7,549 nt of DNA from Prevotellaceae bacterium UBA1746 (GCA_002314875.1 DCHS01000043.1:1-7549), one strand, 5' to 3'. Numbered from the stretch's first letter, positions 1 to 6,964 are shown. Notes: generated by a model from the sequence alone, not told the origin. Numbers and translations are program-made.

Positions 1-634
1 TGCCACCACCATAGTTGCCATTGTGGTTACCAGGGTTGTTGTGATTGCCACCATAGTTACCATTGTGGTTACCAGGATTGTTGTGGTTGCCACCGTAGTT
101 GTGGTTACCAGGGTTACCGATGTGGCCACCATTGCTACGGAAGTTGTGATTCATACCACCACGGAACTCATTGGGACGATGACCATAGAAGGGAGAGGGA
201 GTGTGGTGCTGACGACCGTGCCAGAGACCTCCACGCCAGGTGTTCCAGATAGTGGGACGACCATAGAAGAAGTAGTCACGACGATAACGATCCCAGATGC
301 CGAAGTACCAAGAGTTGCGGTACCAGCGGATAGGACGATAGAAGTAGTCTGCTGCACGATAGAGCGTCCACTGCCAGTCGTAGAGAATATAGCCTAAATC
401 CATATCACGGTAAGTCCAGTATACACCGTTGATATCGTTGTAGGTGTTCATGTTGAGGAAGTATTCGAGGTTTACCTGGTAAACCTGGTCATACTGCATT
501 TCGTTAAGATTCAGCTCGTATGCCATCTTATCGGTCAGGAAGTAGGCCTGCTGCTGAGCATCCTGGAAGTTCATACCAAAAGATGCGAGGAATCCGGAGA
601 TTCCGAGGATGAGAGAGAGTACTAATCTTTTCAT
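1..634 (-). CDS. Secreted Tyr/Trp/Arg-rich protein with C-terminal Asn-Gly-His repeats (partial, 3' end outside window)
   Basis: The open frame starts at an ATG complementary to 632-634 and runs 211 codons to the left edge without a stop, so the C-terminus is missing. Residues 1-20 (MKRLVLSLILGISGFLASFG) form a signal peptide: two basic residues, then a hydrophobic core. Residues 24-62 look helical and acidic/Gln-rich (DKMAYELNLNEMQYDQVYQ). Residues 65-150 are very rich in Tyr, Trp, Phe and Arg (YRAADYFYRPIRWYRN, then DRYRRDYFFYGRP). From about residue 165 the chain becomes low-complexity Gly/Asn/His/Pro, with two perfect copies of NHNNPGNHNGNYGG and a degenerate third. It has its own promoter (694-724) and no Shine-Dalgarno sequence. 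I know similar uncharacterised secreted proteins in Prevotella and Bacteroides but no function. The composition suggests a periplasmic or surface protein, and His clusters could bind metal; that is inference. The gene is certain, the role unknown. Confidence 0.85.
   Translation of the reverse strand, partial: MKRLVLSLILGISGFLASFGMNFQDAQQQAYFLTDKMAYELNLNEMQYDQVYQVNLEYFLNMNTYNDINGVYWTYRDMDLGYILYDWQWTLYRAADYFYRPIRWYRNSWYFGIWDRYRRDYFFYGRPTIWNTWRGGLWHGRQHHTPSPFYGHRPNEFRGGMNHNFRSNGGHIGNPGNHNYGGNHNNPGNHNGNYGGNHNNPGNHNGNYGGG
6..128 (-). repeat. In-frame 42-bp tandem repeat (about three units)
   Basis: Units at 6-47 and 48-89 are 42 bp long and differ at only a few positions. A third, at 90-128, is degenerate and 3 bp shorter. 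On the coding (minus) strand each full unit encodes NHNNPGNHNGNYGG. The array reaches almost to the window edge, so more copies may lie beyond it. Because the period is a multiple of three, copy-number change would lengthen or shorten the protein without a frameshift. Confidence 0.85.
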
Positions 635-693
635 GGTTGTATGTATTTATAATTTGTTTTACGTTTAGGAAGATTTCCCGTTGTTTTCTGGTG

Positions 694-724
694 CAAAAGT
701 AAGGATAATATTTAACCTTGTCAA
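694..724 (-). promoter_or_regulatory. Bacteroidetes-type promoter of the secreted repeat protein
   Basis: On the minus strand TACTTTTG (701 down to 694) matches the Bacteroidetes -7 consensus TAnnTTTG exactly. TTGA (724 down to 721) lies 19 nt upstream, the usual position of the -33 TTTG element. Transcription would begin near 689, giving an A/T-rich leader of about 55 nt with no Shine-Dalgarno sequence. The match is seen in the sequence; activity is inferred. Confidence 0.65.
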
Positions 725-779
725 GTTTTTTAGTTAACGAATATCTTAATTTTAACGTTTGTTTAAGAAAATTATTCGC

Positions 780-803
780 AAAACTGATAAAAGTATCAAG
801 TTT
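780..803 (-). terminator. Weak candidate terminator hairpin after the metallo-hydrolase gene
   Basis: Starting inside the stop codon of the gene at 802-1665, the minus strand can fold into an imperfect hairpin. The core stem is TGATA/TATCA around a CTTT loop, extended past one wobble and one mismatch by AAA/TTT. The stem is A/T-rich and only four T residues follow, so it is a poor intrinsic terminator. No better one is visible before the next promoter. Confidence 0.3.
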
Positions 804-1665
804 ATTTCAATGTTAACATACCTGACGGTGTGCGTCGGCGAAGGACTTCAAGGCGAGGCTGTGGGGTGAAGGGTAGATCGTCGAGCGCTTTTTGAATCGT
901 TTTGCGGGCAATCTCTGGATGATTGTTCTCCTCGCTGAGATGGCAGAGCCATACGCATTTTGTCTTGGGAGTAAGATGCTCGGTGAGCTTTTCAGCACAG
1001 ATCTCATTGTCGAGATGCCCACGACCACCGATGATTCTCCTCTTTAAATAATCAGGATAGGGACCGGTTGCCAGCATGGCACTGTCGTAGTTTGCCTCAA
1101 TAACCAGATAACGCGCGCGTTCGATGTAAGGAATCAGATTGTCCGTAAATTCTCCGCAGTCGGTGATGATACAGAACGTCAGAGGTTCTTTCTCTGCATC
1201 CTCAATGCCAAGCGCATTGGCGGCATCGAAGAGGTCCTCGGCGGGTTCAGGTTGAGTGACTTCAATGAAATAGCCATTGTTGTCGTTGGAATCATGGATG
1301 ACCTTGAAGGGAGTGATCCGGAAGGGACCGATATCAAACGAGGTTTCCAACTGGGTCTTCTTTTTCAAGTGCTCAGGAATCTTTTTCGTCATAAAGCGAT
1401 TTCGCTGAATGCCCTCGTGGACAAGTTCCGAAGCGTAGACCGGTAGGTGATGCTCAATGGAGAGCGGTCCTACCGCCTTGATATGGTCAGTGTGATCGTG
1501 CGTCACCAGCACGGCCTTGATCGTTGGCAGGCACAGACCATAGTCTCGAATGTGATTCTTGAAAGCACGGTAGCCAATGCCCAAGTCAATGAGGAGGGCT
1601 GTACCGTTCGATTCAAGATAGTAGCAGTTGCCACAGGAACCGCTGCCAAAACAGATAAACTTCAT
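802..1665 (-). CDS. MBL-fold metallo-hydrolase, YycJ/WalJ-like
   Basis: This 287-residue cytoplasmic protein has the metallo-beta-lactamase fold, with no signal peptide or membrane segment. The N-terminal strand GSGSCGNCYYL (7-17) matches the SGSSGNxY start of the YycJ/WalJ group. The metal-binding motif THDHTDH follows, with ligands H56, H58, D60 and H61. Further motifs are ITDCGE (167-172), with D169 as a probable bridging ligand, EANYD (190-194), GRGHLDN (214-220) and LCHLSEENNHPE (240-251), the last two being hallmarks of the group. Residues about 137-161 are an acidic insertion. YycJ-type proteins are predicted Zn/Mn hydrolases, probably acting on nucleic acid; in Firmicutes they sit by the WalRK system, which is not seen here. 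The gene follows tamL by 43 nt on the same strand and is probably co-transcribed. Family call is firm, substrate unknown. Confidence 0.88.
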   Translation of the reverse strand: MKFICFGSGSCGNCYYLESNGTALLIDLGIGYRAFKNHIRDYGLCLPTIKAVLVTHDHTDHIKAVGPLSIEHHLPVYASELVHEGIQRNRFMTKKIPEHLKKKTQLETSFDIGPFRITPFKVIHDSNDNNGYFIEVTQPEPAEDLFDAANALGIEDAEKEPLTFCIITDCGEFTDNLIPYIERARYLVIEANYDSAMLATGPYPDYLKRRIIGGRGHLDNEICAEKLTEHLTPKTKCVWLCHLSEENNHPEIARKTIQKALDDLPFTPQPRLEVLRRRTPSGMLTLK

Positions 1666-1693
1666 ATATTGTAGTATTTTTCTTCAGAGGAGG

Positions 1694-1709
1694 ACTCGGA
1701 GAACCGAGT
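1694..1709 (-). other. Intercistronic hairpin between tamL and the metallo-hydrolase gene
   Basis: On the minus strand ACTCGG and CCGAGT form a 6-bp G/C-containing stem around a TTCT loop, starting at the last base of the tamL stop codon. The downstream bases (CCTCCTCTGAAG) hold no U-tract, so it is unlikely to be a full intrinsic terminator. It could protect the upstream message from 3' decay or reduce read-through into the hydrolase gene. Confidence 0.4.
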
Positions 1710-4009
1710 TAGAAGGGGAGGCCGACCGCAAAGTGGAGACCGAAGTCACGACCAAAGTCCGGATGGAAGATGGGGTAGTGAAGAGGTCCGCTGAGGACGA
1801 CTGGGTTGATGGCCTTCATACCACCGTCAAGACGAAGGATGAAGAAGTTGAAATTGAGACGCAAGCCGAGACCGTAGCTGACGGCAATCTGCTTGTAGAA
1901 AGTGTCCCATTTGAACTGGCCACCAGGTTGGTCGGGATAGTCCTTGGTATTCCAGATGTTTCCAGCATCGATATAGGCTGCACCTTCGAACTTCCAGAAC
2001 AACGGAGTTCGGAATTCAACAGAGAGATCGAGTTTCAAATTTCCCGTCTGGTTGATAAAGTCGATATGACCATCGCGGCCTTGATAGGAACCGGGACCAA
2101 GTTGTCGCACACTCCATCCGCGGAGAGAGTTGGCACCACCGGCAAAGTAGCGCTTCTCATAGGGAATGATGGAACTGTTGCCGTAAGGGATGGCAATACC
2201 AAAGTTCGTATGGAAAGCAACTGACTGGCGGTCGTTGAGCATAAGGCTCTTTGAGAAGTCGAAGTCAAACTTTGCATACTGAGAGTAAGGAATGTTGAAC
2301 AACGAGTAACTGCCATTATCATCTTTCGGAAGTTTGGCAAGTTTTGATATGCCATAGAGCATATTGCCGGCTGTCTCAACATTCATCTTTATCTGGTAAC
2401 CATTGGTCTGGTTCAGACTTGTTGCAGCTCCACCCGTCAGAGAGTTATAGGTAAAACCATAGCCCAACTTCATGATGAAGAGATTCTCATAGGTATAACG
2501 CAGCACGGCATAACGAGGATCGTCACCTTCAAGATATTCCTTGGTGAAAGTCTCTGAAATCCACGGCATGAAGACGTAGTTGAGCGAGATGAGATCCAGA
2601 CGATTCTTGAAGTTCGGCGTATTACGGTGATTCCAAACCAATCCCCAGGTTCCTGTGAGGAGACGACGATGGAACTCCGGACGATCCTGAGAGTTGTAGA
2701 GCACGGAGAGTTCGCTGTTTCCTCGCAGATTGCGTCGGCGCTCGGCTTTCATCAAGACTGGGAGCGTGGGCAGACGGAGAGTACCTTCTGCGCTATATTC
2801 CAGATAGTTCTGGTTCTGATAACCTTCGAGGCCCTTGATCGCTTCATAGGCACCACGGAGTTTGAGCGAAAAAGCTTCCGCGCCATGGAACATATTGCGG
2901 TTGGTGAAGGTGAAACTCACAGCACCACCCAAGTCGCCTGCCGTATTCGTTCCTTCTAAATCAAAACTTGCACCGTTCGGCTTGTTCAGGTTGACGAAGA
3001 TATCGGCATTGAGCAGAGAGTCTCCTTCTTGCGGAGGAGTATAGCGCACTGTTGCATAATTGACAATGGGAAGTGAGTTCAGACCTTGGTAGGTGAACTG
3101 CGTCTGCTTGTCACGGTAGAGACTGTCGGCATCAAGGAAGACCTCACGACGATAAACCTTTTTGAAAAGATGAGATTTCTTGGGGGCAATGAAGGTCAAG
3201 TCCTTGAAAAACGCTGTATCCACCGGTTCATCAAGATATGACTGCTCGTGGATGGTCACCTTTCCATTGTGGTAACGCTGGAAAGCCAGTGAGGGATTGG
3301 TATTTCCCGGAGCCTTGAACTTGAAAGTCAGGTTAACACCCAAATCATGGTAGGCGGTATCAGCATCAAAAGTGATGAATTCCGGATTGACATTGTAGTA
3401 GCCGTTGTTTCGAAGAATGCTGATGATACGGGTACGCTCCTCATCAAGTTTCGTAATGTCCAAAGGCATGCCGTGATACAGCGAATAGGGCCCTTGGGCT
3501 TCAACGACCTGGCGGATGGTGTCGTTTTCGTATTCGTAATCAAGGTGCTTCACATAATAGCGCTTTCCCGTCTGCATGTTGTAGCAAAGCTTTGTACGAT
3601 GAGGACGGTTGACGGTATCTGTGGAAACCTGGGCGTGGAGATATCCCTGGCTACGGAGGGTAGCTTCAATGGACTGGCGGGAATACTCTGCCAAAAGTGG
3701 GTCGTAGATGGCAGGAGCTTCGCCAATGCGATGGATGAAACGGTTGAAGCGCTTGGTCGAATCTGTTCCTGACATACAATAGATGCCGAGGGGAACTTTT
3801 GCCACATTCAGCCACTTGGAATTTGCTTCCTGGCGGATGTAGATGCGGTAGTCCGATGGCTTCACCTGCTTATTGTCCGACTTGACTTTTACCTGCGATA
3901 ACAACCTTTGGCCCTCTGGTACGAAACGTATCGGAGAGCAGGCTGCAATAAGTGTTGAAATGGCTACACAGAGCAGCAGACGGAGGTAAAACTTCAAGTT
4001 CTTTGACAT
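1709..4009 (-). CDS. tamL: TamL: outer-membrane Omp85 (BamA/TamA-family) lipoprotein
   Basis: I chose the ATG at 4009 (766 residues) over one 63 nt upstream at 4072. From 4009 the protein begins with a clean lipoprotein signal: basic MSKNLK, a hydrophobic stretch and lipobox IAAC, with lipidated Cys24. The upstream start would add 21 residues running across both promoters. Residues about 30-290 hold POTRA-like repeats, seen in YSRQSIEATLRSQGYLHAQV (109-128) and the ERTRIISILRNNGYYNV region. The rest is a 16-strand-type barrel of aromatic beta-strands. It includes the Omp85 lid-loop motif FAGGANSLRGW with R630, then VEFRTPLFWKFEG and AAYIDAGNIW, and ends in the terminal Phe766 expected of a beta-signal. 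TamL is the Bacteroidetes lipidated counterpart of TamA, which works with an inner-membrane TamB partner (not in the window) in outer-membrane protein or lipid traffic. SPIRF after the Cys lacks the acidic surface-export signal, which suits a periplasm-facing anchor. Confidence 0.93.
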   Translation of the reverse strand: MSKNLKFYLRLLLCVAISTLIAACSPIRFVPEGQRLLSQVKVKSDNKQVKPSDYRIYIRQEANSKWLNVAKVPLGIYCMSGTDSTKRFNRFIHRIGEAPAIYDPLLAEYSRQSIEATLRSQGYLHAQVSTDTVNRPHRTKLCYNMQTGKRYYVKHLDYEYENDTIRQVVEAQGPYSLYHGMPLDITKLDEERTRIISILRNNGYYNVNPEFITFDADTAYHDLGVNLTFKFKAPGNTNPSLAFQRYHNGKVTIHEQSYLDEPVDTAFFKDLTFIAPKKSHLFKKVYRREVFLDADSLYRDKQTQFTYQGLNSLPIVNYATVRYTPPQEGDSLLNADIFVNLNKPNGASFDLEGTNTAGDLGGAVSFTFTNRNMFHGAEAFSLKLRGAYEAIKGLEGYQNQNYLEYSAEGTLRLPTLPVLMKAERRRNLRGNSELSVLYNSQDRPEFHRRLLTGTWGLVWNHRNTPNFKNRLDLISLNYVFMPWISETFTKEYLEGDDPRYAVLRYTYENLFIMKLGYGFTYNSLTGGAATSLNQTNGYQIKMNVETAGNMLYGISKLAKLPKDDNGSYSLFNIPYSQYAKFDFDFSKSLMLNDRQSVAFHTNFGIAIPYGNSSIIPYEKRYFAGGANSLRGWSVRQLGPGSYQGRDGHIDFINQTGNLKLDLSVEFRTPLFWKFEGAAYIDAGNIWNTKDYPDQPGGQFKWDTFYKQIAVSYGLGLRLNFNFFILRLDGGMKAINPVVLSGPLHYPIFHPDFGRDFGLHFAVGLPF

Positions 4010-4018
4010 TTTAATGTG

Positions 4019-4026
4019 CAAATATA
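4019..4026 (-). promoter_or_regulatory. -7 promoter box of the tamL unit
   Basis: TATATTTG on the minus strand (4026 down to 4019) matches TAnnTTTG and is followed by CA, a common extension in Bacteroidetes. No TTTG is visible at the expected -33 position; that region lies around 4046-4049 and reads CAAA on this strand. Transcription would start near 4014, only about 4-7 nt before the chosen ATG, so the message would be almost leaderless. Confidence 0.5.
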
Positions 4027-4049
4027 GTATATTTCTCCGAAATCCTTTG

Positions 4050-4057
4050 TAACTTTG
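4050..4057 (+). promoter_or_regulatory. -7 promoter box of the methyltransferase-glycosyltransferase operon
   Basis: TAACTTTG at 4050-4057 is an exact TAnnTTTG match, again followed by CA. The -33 region, about 19 nt upstream near 4027-4030, has no clear TTTG. Transcription would begin near 4062 and give a leader of about 43 A/T-rich nt without a Shine-Dalgarno sequence before the ATG at 4105. Confidence 0.6.
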
Positions 4058-4104
4058 CACCAAAATATTCAATATAATTGAATTTTAACACATTTTCTAT
4101 CTAA

Positions 4105-4860
4105 ATGTTAAGCAAAAACAAGCAAAAGTACCTTCGTCAACTCTCGATGAAAAAGCATCGTGATGAATTAGGCGTATTCCTCGCAGAAGGTCCGAAAGTA
4201 GTTGGTGATTTGTTAGGACATTTTCACTGCCGTCTGCTATGTGGTACCCAGGAATGGCTGTTTCAGCATCAAGATGCTGAGGCTGACGAGGTCTTGGAAA
4301 TCAGCCAGCAGGAATTGGAATCGGCTTCACAGTTAAAGACGCCGAGAGATGTCCTTGCAGTGTTCGAAAAGCCCGCCGAGGTTCCTTTTGAAACTCTCTC
4401 GACGATTCCCGAATCGCATCTTGCTTTAGCATTGGATGGCGTACAGGATCCTGGCAATCTGGGAACTATCCTGCGTATTGCTGACTGGTATGGCATCGAG
4501 GATGTCTTTTGTAGTTTGGATACAGCAGATGCTTTTTCTCCCAAGACGATTCAGGCTACAATGGGTGCCGTTGCCCGCGTTCGTGTTCACTATATCAATC
4601 TCCCTGAATTTCTGAGTCGTTTGGAGGTTCCTCTCTATGGCACTTTTCTCGATGGAACGGATATGTACGAACAGGAACTTTCGTCAAACGGTATCATTGT
4701 AATGGGAAACGAAGGTAATGGTATCTCTCCCGCTGTCGGAGCATTGATCAACCGCCGACTCTTTATTCCTTCATATCCCGCTGATCGTGAGACTAGTGAA
4801 AGTCTAAACGTCGCTATTGCCACCGCTATCACCTGTGCGGAATTTAGAAGAAGAAATTAA
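4105..4860 (+). CDS. TrmH/SpoU-family RNA 2'-O-ribose methyltransferase
   Basis: The 251-residue cytoplasmic protein transfers a methyl group from S-adenosylmethionine to a ribose 2'-OH of rRNA or tRNA. Residues 1-90 form the substrate-binding domain typical of rRNA-acting members (KYLRQLSMKKHRDELGVFLA, then EGPKVV at 28-33). The SPOUT knot domain carries the three SpoU motifs. Motif 1 is LDGVQDPGNLGTILRIADWYGI (110-131), with the probable catalytic R124. Motif 2 is IVMGNEGNGIS (198-208), with E203. Motif 3 ends in ESLNVAIATAI (232-242), the knot that holds the cofactor. Length fits the family. RlmB and TrmH relatives share this architecture, so the target nucleotide cannot be told from sequence and I give no symbol. 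It opens a three-gene operon, diverges from tamL, and its stop TAA overlaps the next ATG by one base. No Shine-Dalgarno sequence is seen. Confidence 0.93.
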   Translation: MLSKNKQKYLRQLSMKKHRDELGVFLAEGPKVVGDLLGHFHCRLLCGTQEWLFQHQDAEADEVLEISQQELESASQLKTPRDVLAVFEKPAEVPFETLSTIPESHLALALDGVQDPGNLGTILRIADWYGIEDVFCSLDTADAFSPKTIQATMGAVARVRVHYINLPEFLSRLEVPLYGTFLDGTDMYEQELSSNGIIVMGNEGNGISPAVGALINRRLFIPSYPADRETSESLNVAIATAITCAEFRRRN

Positions 4861-6107
4861 TGCTTATCTATATATTCTTTTCTCTTTTTGTCATCTCTTT
4901 TCTCCTGCTGGTGTTAACGCGCTGGACAGGCTACAGGTCGTTGTATAACCTTGCTGAGGGCCAGAAGGAGTTCTTTGAAAACATAGAGGAAAACGAAGAA
5001 CCGGGCTCTGATGAAATCAAACTCTCCGTTGTTGTTGTCAGCGACAATCAGGGCCGTACGTTGGAGCAGAATCTGCCTTACGTCCTCGAACAGAATTTTG
5101 AAGGTTTCGAGGTCATTGTCGTTGATGTTGCCTCAGAAGATGCTACCTCTGATGCCATTAAGCGTTTGAGTCAGAAATATGGCAATATCCGCCAGACCTA
5201 TGTTCCCAAGACCAGTCGCAATCTTAACCGTCTCCGTCTGGGCTATACGTTGGGAATCCGTGCTGCTCGTTCGGAGTGGATTGTTGTAACGCAACCTGAT
5301 TGTATTCCAGATAGTTACGACTGGCTGAAGAATATATTCCGCTTTGTTGATAGCGATATGGATGTCGTTATGGGCTATGCGAACTACAACGAGAGCGAAG
5401 GAGAACCTGGTCGCCGTGCGGTCTTTGAGCGTACCAAGCATTTTATCCGTCTTGCACAGGCTGCGATTGGAGGACGTGCCATTGGTGCCGATGGCTGCAA
5501 TTTGCTTTTCCGTAGGAAATGGTTCCTCGATCATGACGGTTTTGCTGAAACCCTCGGCAAACCCTTTGGCATTTTCCCCCTCCTCGTCGATCGTCTGGCT
5601 GAAGAATACCGTGTGGCAACAGCCCTTTATCCGGATACTTTTGTACATCAGTCCCTTCCATTTATCGAGGACCTGAAAGACGAACGAATCTTTGAATTAG
5701 AAACCGCCCGCAATCTGCGTTTCCGCGCTCGCCTCTTTGCCTGGCGCGAGCGATTGGCAGATAATGCGTTGGTACTCTTCATCCTTTCGTTTATCGGCTA
5801 TCTTGCAGGCCGTATTTTGACATATGCTCCTATTGATGACTATGTCCGTGAGGTTCTTCGCATCTTGCCCGACTATGCACCAGCCTATGAGTGGTGGTGG
5901 CTGGCATTCGATGCACCTGCTTTGATATTCCTGATACTCTCTTTTATTATTTCGGTAAAAGTTTTCAATCGCTTGATGCAGATGGTGGATGAAGAACCGG
6001 TCGGAACCTATGTCTGGGTGTTCCATTTCCTCCAGCCTTGGCGTTCCATTGTCAATCGTCGTCGCCATCGCAAGCAGCGTAAGGATTTTGTAAGTCAGAC
6101 AATATGA
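4860..6107 (+). CDS. Membrane-anchored family 2 glycosyltransferase
   Basis: This is a 415-residue inner-membrane enzyme predicted to move a sugar from a nucleotide donor onto a lipid or glycan acceptor. Residues 2-19 are a hydrophobic N-terminal segment. The GT-A core follows: KLSVVVVSDN (54-63), EVIVVDVASEDAT (84-96, nucleotide-binding strand) and VVTQPDCIPDSYDWL (142-156), which stands where family members have TDADCxP. Next is GADGCNLLFRRKWF (209-222), the acceptor-side segment. Two further hydrophobic segments lie at about 303-322 and 348-368, and the protein ends in a basic tail (NRRRHRKQRK, 399-408) that should stay cytoplasmic. The first Asp of the usual DxD is Gln145; D147 remains. 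The ATG overlaps the preceding stop by one base (TAATG), implying coupled translation, and its own stop overlaps the next gene by four bases. The family is clear; the sugar and the product are not. Confidence 0.88.
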   Translation: MLIYIFFSLFVISFLLLVLTRWTGYRSLYNLAEGQKEFFENIEENEEPGSDEIKLSVVVVSDNQGRTLEQNLPYVLEQNFEGFEVIVVDVASEDATSDAIKRLSQKYGNIRQTYVPKTSRNLNRLRLGYTLGIRAARSEWIVVTQPDCIPDSYDWLKNIFRFVDSDMDVVMGYANYNESEGEPGRRAVFERTKHFIRLAQAAIGGRAIGADGCNLLFRRKWFLDHDGFAETLGKPFGIFPLLVDRLAEEYRVATALYPDTFVHQSLPFIEDLKDERIFELETARNLRFRARLFAWRERLADNALVLFILSFIGYLAGRILTYAPIDDYVREVLRILPDYAPAYEWWWLAFDAPALIFLILSFIISVKVFNRLMQMVDEEPVGTYVWVFHFLQPWRSIVNRRRHRKQRKDFVSQTI

Positions 6108-6964
6108 GAAAATTACTATTAATTCTTCTAGCATTATTTCCCTTGTTTGCCTTTGCCCAGTCTGAGTATGACCTTCGATTGGATAAAGGTCATTATTTCT
6201 TTGATGCCTCCATCAATGGCAATGAGGTTAAGACCATCTTTGCAGAAACGGGAACCTTTGGCTTTACCCTTCGTGAAAAGGATTTCAAAGTCCTTTTTGC
6301 GGATGCGAAATTCAGTGACAGCCGTCTGGAGTTGAAGAAATTAACAAGTTTAGGTCAGACCTATAAGATCAAGCACATCTATTATGGCTCGTTTTACATC
6401 GGAGAGGCTTTGTATACTGGCAATATCTTTGTGATGGAGAATAAATATCCAGAGCCATTCGTCGTGAATGTACATTACCTGATGAATGATAAGGATACGG
6501 CAAGGAATATTCTGAATATCAGTTTGAAGGAGAAAAAGATGCGTTTTGTCGCAAAGTCTGATTTGGATACCTTGGCATTAAAACACTTTGATATTCAGGA
6601 GTTCCGTCCGCGTCCCATAGCCTCATTCCCCGTTGTTCTTCATCAACATGGTTATAGTTTTGTTCTTGAAGGACGATACTACATCGATTTGGGAAATCCT
6701 AATGTGATAACCCTTTTCGATAGTCCTAAATTGGCTTCATTTTGCAAGAAAGCAGAAATAACTTTGACGGAAGGTATTGACGTAAGGGGCCGAAAGAGTG
6801 CCATGATGCTGTGTGAGAATTGCTCCTTCGGTGGTCGGGAGTTTTCCCGCCTTCCCATTGCTTTCAGAAACAACATCCAGAAGGGATTAGGCTATGTCGG
6901 CCATGCCTTCTTTCAGGACAACCTCTATTTTGATCGTGAAGGAATGAAGATCTATTACGATTAA
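6104..6964 (+). CDS. Secreted protein with degenerate aspartyl-protease-like fold
   Basis: The 286-residue protein has a signal peptide (MRKLLLILLALFPLFAFAQ), cut probably after AFA at 18, so it acts in the periplasm or beyond. Two halves resemble the lobes of retropepsin-like proteases. The first has ASINGNEVKTIFAETGTFGF (35-54) where a catalytic DTG loop would sit; here it reads AETG. The second has RYYIDLGNPNVITLF (191-205) with DLG, and ends in GYVGHAFFQDNLYFDREGMKIYYD (263-286). This final segment resembles the family's usual GxxGxxFL-strand-IDxxxxxLxL ending. Two altered active-site loops suggest a weak, changed or lost protease activity, perhaps a binding protein. The ATG lies within ATGA shared with the glycosyltransferase stop, so the two are translationally coupled and probably act in one envelope process. 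Fold assignment is by motif only. Confidence 0.72.
   Translation: MRKLLLILLALFPLFAFAQSEYDLRLDKGHYFFDASINGNEVKTIFAETGTFGFTLREKDFKVLFADAKFSDSRLELKKLTSLGQTYKIKHIYYGSFYIGEALYTGNIFVMENKYPEPFVVNVHYLMNDKDTARNILNISLKEKKMRFVAKSDLDTLALKHFDIQEFRPRPIASFPVVLHQHGYSFVLEGRYYIDLGNPNVITLFDSPKLASFCKKAEITLTEGIDVRGRKSAMMLCENCSFGGREFSRLPIAFRNNIQKGLGYVGHAFFQDNLYFDREGMKIYYD

Noticed and set aside
23..397. Plus-strand open frame of 124 codons rich in Val and Thr
   Set aside because: It is the antisense reading of the NHN/GNY repeat gene. The repetitive composition comes from the repeat, and the minus frame has a signal peptide and a promoter.
1628..2224. Plus-strand open frame of 198 codons opposite tamL
   Set aside because: It lies antisense to the Omp85 barrel, whose motifs and C-terminal Phe are clear, and its product shows no recognisable domain.
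4010..4072. Upstream start for tamL at 4072
   Set aside because: It would bury the lipoprotein signal behind 21 extra residues and run over both -7 promoter boxes; the ATG at 4009 gives a proper lipoprotein signal.
5133..5648. Minus-strand open frame of 171 codons opposite the glycosyltransferase
   Set aside because: It is fully inside a gene with strong GT2 motifs, with no promoter or family signature of its own.
6276..6297. Terminator-like hairpin AAAAGGA/TCCTTTT followed by a T
   Set aside because: It lies early inside the protease-like gene with a weak A/T-rich stem; it probably just reflects coding sequence.
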